Positions 57,575-64,000 of a DNA stretch of 64,000 nt are shown in pieces. The notes under the pieces are model-generated. The model was given only the letters and a program-made list of their open reading frames with translations. It was not told the origin of the DNA and ran no database searches. The translations under genes and the position numbers were made by a program. The DNA comes from Semisulcospira habei (Eukaryota; Mollusca; Gastropoda; Semisulcospiridae), in NCBI GenBank assembly GCA_036245525.1, contig BTPG01000004.1, positions 207,125,940 to 207,189,939 on the forward strand, read 5' to 3'. The stretch's first letter is position 1; every line of letters starts with the position of its first letter.

Positions 57575-57694
57575 TTAAAGTCATTCAAAGAACCCTCGAA
57601 TCAATAGCTGCGAAAGTGTCACATAGCGTTGCCGGCGGCAACGCTTTGCGACACTTCCGCGGCTATTGATGCAGGGTCCCTGGAATGAGTTACG
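57575..57694. mobile_element. Family G MITE
   Basis: TTAA-AGTCATTCAAAGAACCCTCG / GGGTCCCTGGAATGAGT-TA; stem ATCAATAGCTGCGAAAGTGT / complement around GCCGGCGGC. Confidence 0.78.
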
Positions 57695-57945
57695 GTTTGT
57701 TATTGCATTCGCAGAGTGCAAACAAAAATAATACTTAAATTACATCAGGACATACAAATATTAGCAGACGGTGAGTCATGTCATCATTACATAAAAACGC
57801 CTAAGATGAGAAAAGCAATGAATAAATTAATAATACGGAAAAAGTGCTTACATGTGTTTGTGGGCGCGTGTGCGCATACGAAACGCACATACGCAAAACA
57901 GACACGCACACCTAGACACACGCGCAGACCACACAATCATGCACG

Positions 57946-59870
<1,925 letters not shown>

Positions 59871-59953
<83 letters not shown>

Positions 59954-59970
59954 GTCTCTCTCTCTCTCTC
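59871..59970 (+). repeat. (CT)n microsatellite
   Basis: About 48 units with one CTAGTCT break; between two LINEs. Confidence 0.95.
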
Positions 59971-62595
59971 TGTACTGACATGGTCATGTTATGTTCCGAA
60001 ACAGAGCCGAACCCAAATACATTACTTACAGATGGTTTAAAAAAATACATACAGATAGTTTCCTTCATGACCTAAGTTTTTTGCCGTTCCATGAAGTTTA
60101 CAATCACAATGACCCTGATGTAGCGCTCTCCCTGTGGCTTGAGCTGTTCCTCGGAGTGCTAAATAAGCATGTTCCTTTATAAAGGAAACGAGTCCTGTGC
60201 CGTGAGCCCCCACCTGGATTACGGAGGAGATTAAACAAATCATGGAAGCCAGAAATCGAGCCAAGCGGGACAAAGATTTTATTGAGTTCAAAAGGTTACG
60301 TAACAGAGTCAACTACCTTATCCGGGAGGCACAAAAAGCACTGGTAGAGAAAACCGTACGTGGCGGGAATCCGTCTTCAACGTAGAACGTTTTAAACTTA
60401 CTTACCAACGCTAGTAAAAAAAATCATTCTGCAAATACGACTGCCAACCTTACAGCCGATGATTTTAACGACCACTTCATTTTAGCCATGAAATCTTTAC
60501 TACATGCTGAAGGTTTGGATCAGGTGGATCATGTCGCATCGCAGAAGCTTACTTACCTTTGTAAGCAAAGACTGTCCGCGGGTGTTGCTTTTAATATCCC
60601 CTTCATCGCTGTACATGAAGTGGGCAGATTTATCTATAGTCTCAAGAACAAAAAGTCAGCTGGCATTGATGGTATCAATGGTTTTAGCCTCGAACTTTCT
60701 CTTCCATACATTGTGGAAAGCTTAACCTATATTTACAACCTATGTATTCAAAATAATATTTTTCCGGCGGCTTTCAAAAAATCTAAAGTGGTACCTATAC
60801 CCAAAACAAAAGACACATCTGATCCAAATAATTTTCGGCCTATATCCATATTATCTATTCTGTCGAAGCCTATTGAGAAGCATGTACACAAACAACTTCT
60901 AGAATTCCTGGAAGAAAAGTCTCTCCTGAATAAATATCAATCTGGTTTTCGCCCTAAACATTCGTGTCACACTGCCTTGGTTCATATGATTGACACTTGG
61001 CTGCTCAACATCAACAGAAGCAAAATGTCTGGTGCTGTCTTTCTAGACCTAAAAAAGCGTTCGACCTTATAAACCACAAAATTTTATTAGAGAAACTAGA
61101 CTGCTACTTTAACAATAACAGCCCAAGGACACTCTCATTCCCCCGTTCATATATCATAGGGAGAGTTCAAACTGTGTACATCAATACTACCTTCTCTTCT
61201 GAAAAGCGTGTTGAGTATGGCGTGCCCCAGGGATCTATACTAGGACCGTTACTTTTCTGTTTGATTATAAATGATCTTCCACTTCATATATCAAATCCAA
61301 ATACCGAATGTGACATGTTTGCCGATGATTCAACTCTTCACGCTGGCGGAAAAACTGTACCTGAAATATCAAGCAATCTTCAGCTTAGTCTTCAGGAGGT
61401 CTCACTGTGGTGCAAAAATAATCAAATGCTTGTTAATCCATCCAAAACGAAAAGCAAGCTAATCACAACACGCTAAAAGCATCAGCTCCGCCCCCATTTA
61501 CTTAGCCTCTCTTTTGATTCAGTTCCCATTGAGCAAGTCAAGGAATATCGCCTCCTCGGGGTAATTGTTGATGACAAACTGTGCTGGTTGCCCCATCTAA
61601 TACAACTAGGGAAAACATTATCAAAGAAGCTATTTTTACTGTCACATTTAAAATCTATCATTGATCCTAAGACACGAAAGCTATTTTTCAACTCCTACAT
61701 AAAACCTCACTTTTACTACGCATCTACTATTTGGGACGGTTGTAGTAAGGCTAACCTTAAGCGGATTAATTCTCTATACAATCGCGCAGTTAAACTGATC
61801 CTCCCAATCCCCTCTCTAACTTTGGAGGAAAAGTTTCAGGCAACAGGGCTCCTTCCTTTACATCAACACCTTATGTTAAATAAGTGGGTACTTATGCACA
61901 AAGCACTGAACGGGAAAGCCCCCCTCCACCTGGCTAAACTTTTCACTGAGAGCGAAAGGGTTCACAGCACTTTGAGGAACAGTCTCGTCATTGAACGGCC
62001 CCGAATTGACTTGTTTAAATCCAGCCTTTCGTACGCGGGTGCCTATTTATGGAACTCACTTCCTCCACATATACAGCAAACGAGACATCTTCCATTGTTT
62101 AGGACGAAAGCTTTTAAATACATCTCTGAGCAAACTTGAAAGAAACGTAGATAATATGTCCAAAAGAGCCATGTTCTGGTCCTTCGTTTTGCACTTGTTA
62201 GTTTTTATATATCTCTCTTCTCTGTTGTGTTTTGCCTGTTCACTATATTCCTACACAAGAGTAGCTGTATCATAAGCGCGCAGTCGCTGTCTATAAACAC
62301 TCACTTTACATCGCCCCACCCCCAACCCCCCACCCCCATCCTCCCCCATCCCCCCCCCCCACCTCCGACCCTGTCAATTGATGTGTGTGCGTGTGTGTCA
62401 CCTTCAGCGACTTGTGAACTTATATCGGAATGTAACACACTGACCTGTGGGTGTAGCCGTTTGTTTGTGCTGTTAACATGTTGCTTTAATGTTGTTTTTA
62501 ATGTTGTAGTTTAGCAATGACAAACACGAAAAGAGGCCTGTGCGCCTATTGTTTCCACCCTTGAGAAATAAAGTATCATTCATTCATTCATTCAA
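59971..62595 (+). mobile_element. CR1-like LINE, endonuclease end to 3' tail, degraded
   Basis: Starts near the end of the endonuclease (YRWFKKIHTDSFLHDLSFLP; VALSLWLELFLGVLNKHVPL). RT: NKKSAGIDGINGFSLELSLP, NNFRPISILSILSKPIEKHV, YQSGFRPKHSCHTALVHMID, VFLDLKK/AFDLINHKIL (frameshift near 61050), YGVPQGSILGPLLFCLIIND, MFADDSTLHAGGKT (polymerase core), a stop near 61475, then GVIVDDKLCWLPHLIQLGKT and WNSLPPHIQQTRHLPLF to a stop at 62139. 3' end GAAATAAAGTATCATT with (CATT)4 tail at 62576-62595. Confidence 0.88.
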
Positions 62596-62753
<158 letters not shown>

Positions 62754-63307
62754 TCTTTAAAGCAAAACTGTACAAGCATTTATCTAAGGCAACGTAAATT
62801 TAATTATCACGTGTTGTCTAAACATATATTCATATATTCCTTTTTTATTATTTTAAATTCCTTTTTATGCAATTATTATTTCTTTACCATAGCAGTTGCG
62901 CTCAAATGCCGTTTTGGGGGTGCTTCCCGTATGGGCCCGGTCGGGGGAGGCAGCGCGGGTGCACCGTTAATTCGAGCGATGTGCTTAGCATATCATTTGA
63001 GTGAATGTGGAATGCCCACCCCCCCCCCCCCCCCCCCCCCCCCGGGTCGGATTGTCTGAGGAGGGCTCCCGCAAACTGTGATTATGACACGTGCATACAT
63101 TTTCGTATGGGTATCTGTGTGTTTTGTTAAATCATTGTCGCTGTTTGTAGTGTTGTAATTCGCATTACTTTCGATGTTGTTTGTGAGTGTAATGTAACTT
63201 TGCCTGTTATTGTATGTTAGTAGATGTAGCAAGGACAGATTGGAAGAAAGGCCTGTGCGCCTAATATCTCAATCCTTGATAAATAAAGTTTCAGTCAGTG
63301 AGTCAGT

Positions 63308-63312
<5 letters not shown>
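62754..63312 (+). mobile_element. CR1-like LINE 3' end
   Basis: The first codons after (CT)n read SLFKAKLYKHLSKAT-stop, the last residues of the RT ORF. The 3' UTR includes a C run (63019-63043) and ends GCAAGGACAGATTGGAAGAA...GATAAATAAAGTTTCAGTCAG with a CAGTGAGT-type tail, then CT repeat. Confidence 0.85.
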
Positions 63313-63387
<75 letters not shown>

Positions 63388-63423
63388 CTCTCTCTCAAAC
63401 ACATTTACGCAAACAACAACAAC

Positions 63424-63461
<38 letters not shown>

Positions 63462-63545
63462 TTATAATAATAATAAAGACAGCAATAAGAATAATAATAG
63501 CATTCATATAGCGCTATAATTAAAATCACGTTGGTTCTAAGCGCT
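63313..63545 (+). repeat. (CT)n, then (TAA)n with retroelement-tail-like segment
   Basis: (CT)n 63313-63384; (TAA)n 63424-63475; then TAGCGCTATAATT...TCTAAGCGCTACT (63510-63548), the same tail hairpin as at 51478 and 53365, minus orientation. Confidence 0.85.
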
Positions 63546-63622
63546 ACTACTGCAGAGGTGCTAATTAAATATTGAATTTACTACTTCAGCTTTGAAAGAC
63601 AAACGCCATAACTTTCCCACGT

Positions 63623-63840
63623 TTAACCCATTCAGCCCTGACGCATTACAGCAGGACATGGATAGACCATGATAATTCAAGGGTAGTGTCAGATTAGCTT
63701 GGCGCCTCAGTGTCGGCGCCAAGCAAATCTGGCACTACCTTTGAATTATCATGGTCCATCCATCTCCTGCAACAGGTGCATAGTCATTAGATGACGCCTC
63801 CAAAATTTGGGAAATACGGCCGAAGAGCTGAATGAGTTAA
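63623..63840. mobile_element. Family A MITE, complete
   Basis: TTAA-CCCATTCAGCCCTGACGC / GAAGAGCTGAATGAG-TTAA; core stem ACCATGATAATTCAAGGGTA / complement around TTGGCGCCTCAGTGTCGGCGCC. After it (63841-64000) nothing recognisable. Confidence 0.83.
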
Positions 63841-64000
63841 AAGCCCTGGGTTCTGTACATTTGTAGGCAGACAGTGCTCCCGGAGCATTCTAACAATGCA
63901 TAAAACTGTTTGACGAATTACCTGCTACATATAAAACGTGTTATATGCCTCCTAACGAGTGCCTACGGTTGTGATATCGTTCATAACTGCGTGATTACGT

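Overview
The window is eukaryotic nuclear DNA from an animal with an expanded, repeat-rich genome. A lophotrochozoan, most likely a gastropod mollusc, is my inference. It rests on the split gene with GT-AG introns, the CR1-like, L1/Tx1-like and RTE-like LINE remnants, tRNA-derived SINEs, very dense palindromic MITEs and long CT/CA/ATT microsatellites. Two assembly gaps are present (10 N at 21066-21075, 500 N at 55649-56148).

The one well-supported host gene lies on the minus strand at the left end. Six coding exons (8442-8310, 7340-7044, 5512-5337, 4771-4598, 3729-3502, 2034-1714) join with matching phases and canonical splice sites into a 443-codon reading frame. It encodes an MGAT4-type N-glycan GlcNAc-transferase (GT54): a short tail, a signal anchor, a Ser/Thr/Asn-rich stem, the catalytic domain with an EDD motif, and the start of the C-terminal lectin-like domain. 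The last exon or exons are not in the window. Its introns are filled with palindromic MITEs and simple repeats. A second candidate host exon, a short last coding exon of an unknown gene, lies at 55225-55426 on the plus strand.

Most of the rest is mobile DNA. (1) A large set of short palindromic elements starts TTAA-CYC and ends GRG-TTAA. At least three related families (A, B, C) share a central hairpin core; others (D to G) have different cores but the same TTAA-type ends. Two of them interrupt a dead L1-like ORF, and taking out each element plus one TTAA brings the L1 frame back together, which shows TTAA target-site duplication directly. Three back-to-back pairs share one TTAA. (2) CR1-like LINEs lie at 21.5-24.9, 31.7-33, 36.5-38.4, 56.1-57.1, 58.2-59.9, 60.0-62.6 and 62.8-63.3 kb. 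Those with visible flanks are embedded in (CT)n in the same orientation. (3) RTE-like elements: one 1.3-kb copy at 29.7-31.1 kb and several short 3' ends with different microsatellite tails. (4) An L1/Tx1-like relic at 49.1-51.8 kb carries four nested insertions. (5) A solo LTR of 844 bp at 17624-18467 with a perfect 5-bp duplication sits inside an A-family MITE. (6) tRNA-derived SINEs, a TIR element with CAGGGGCGGATC ends, and several minisatellites.

Layout: 1-1.7 kb repeats; 1.7-8.5 kb MGAT4-like gene; 8.5-21 kb intergenic MITEs, SINEs and microsatellites with the solo LTR; 21-25 kb CR1-like LINE; 25-29.5 kb MITE-rich; 29.4-31.1 kb minisatellite and RTE-like LINE; 31.1-33.8 kb CT-microsatellite and retroelement mosaic; 34-36 kb G-rich repeats and MITEs; 36.5-38.4 kb CR1-like LINE; 38.5-49 kb microsatellites, MITEs and G-rich repeats; 49-54 kb L1-like relic and LINE ends; 55.2 kb candidate exon; 56-63.3 kb gap and CR1-like array; 63.3-64 kb MITE.
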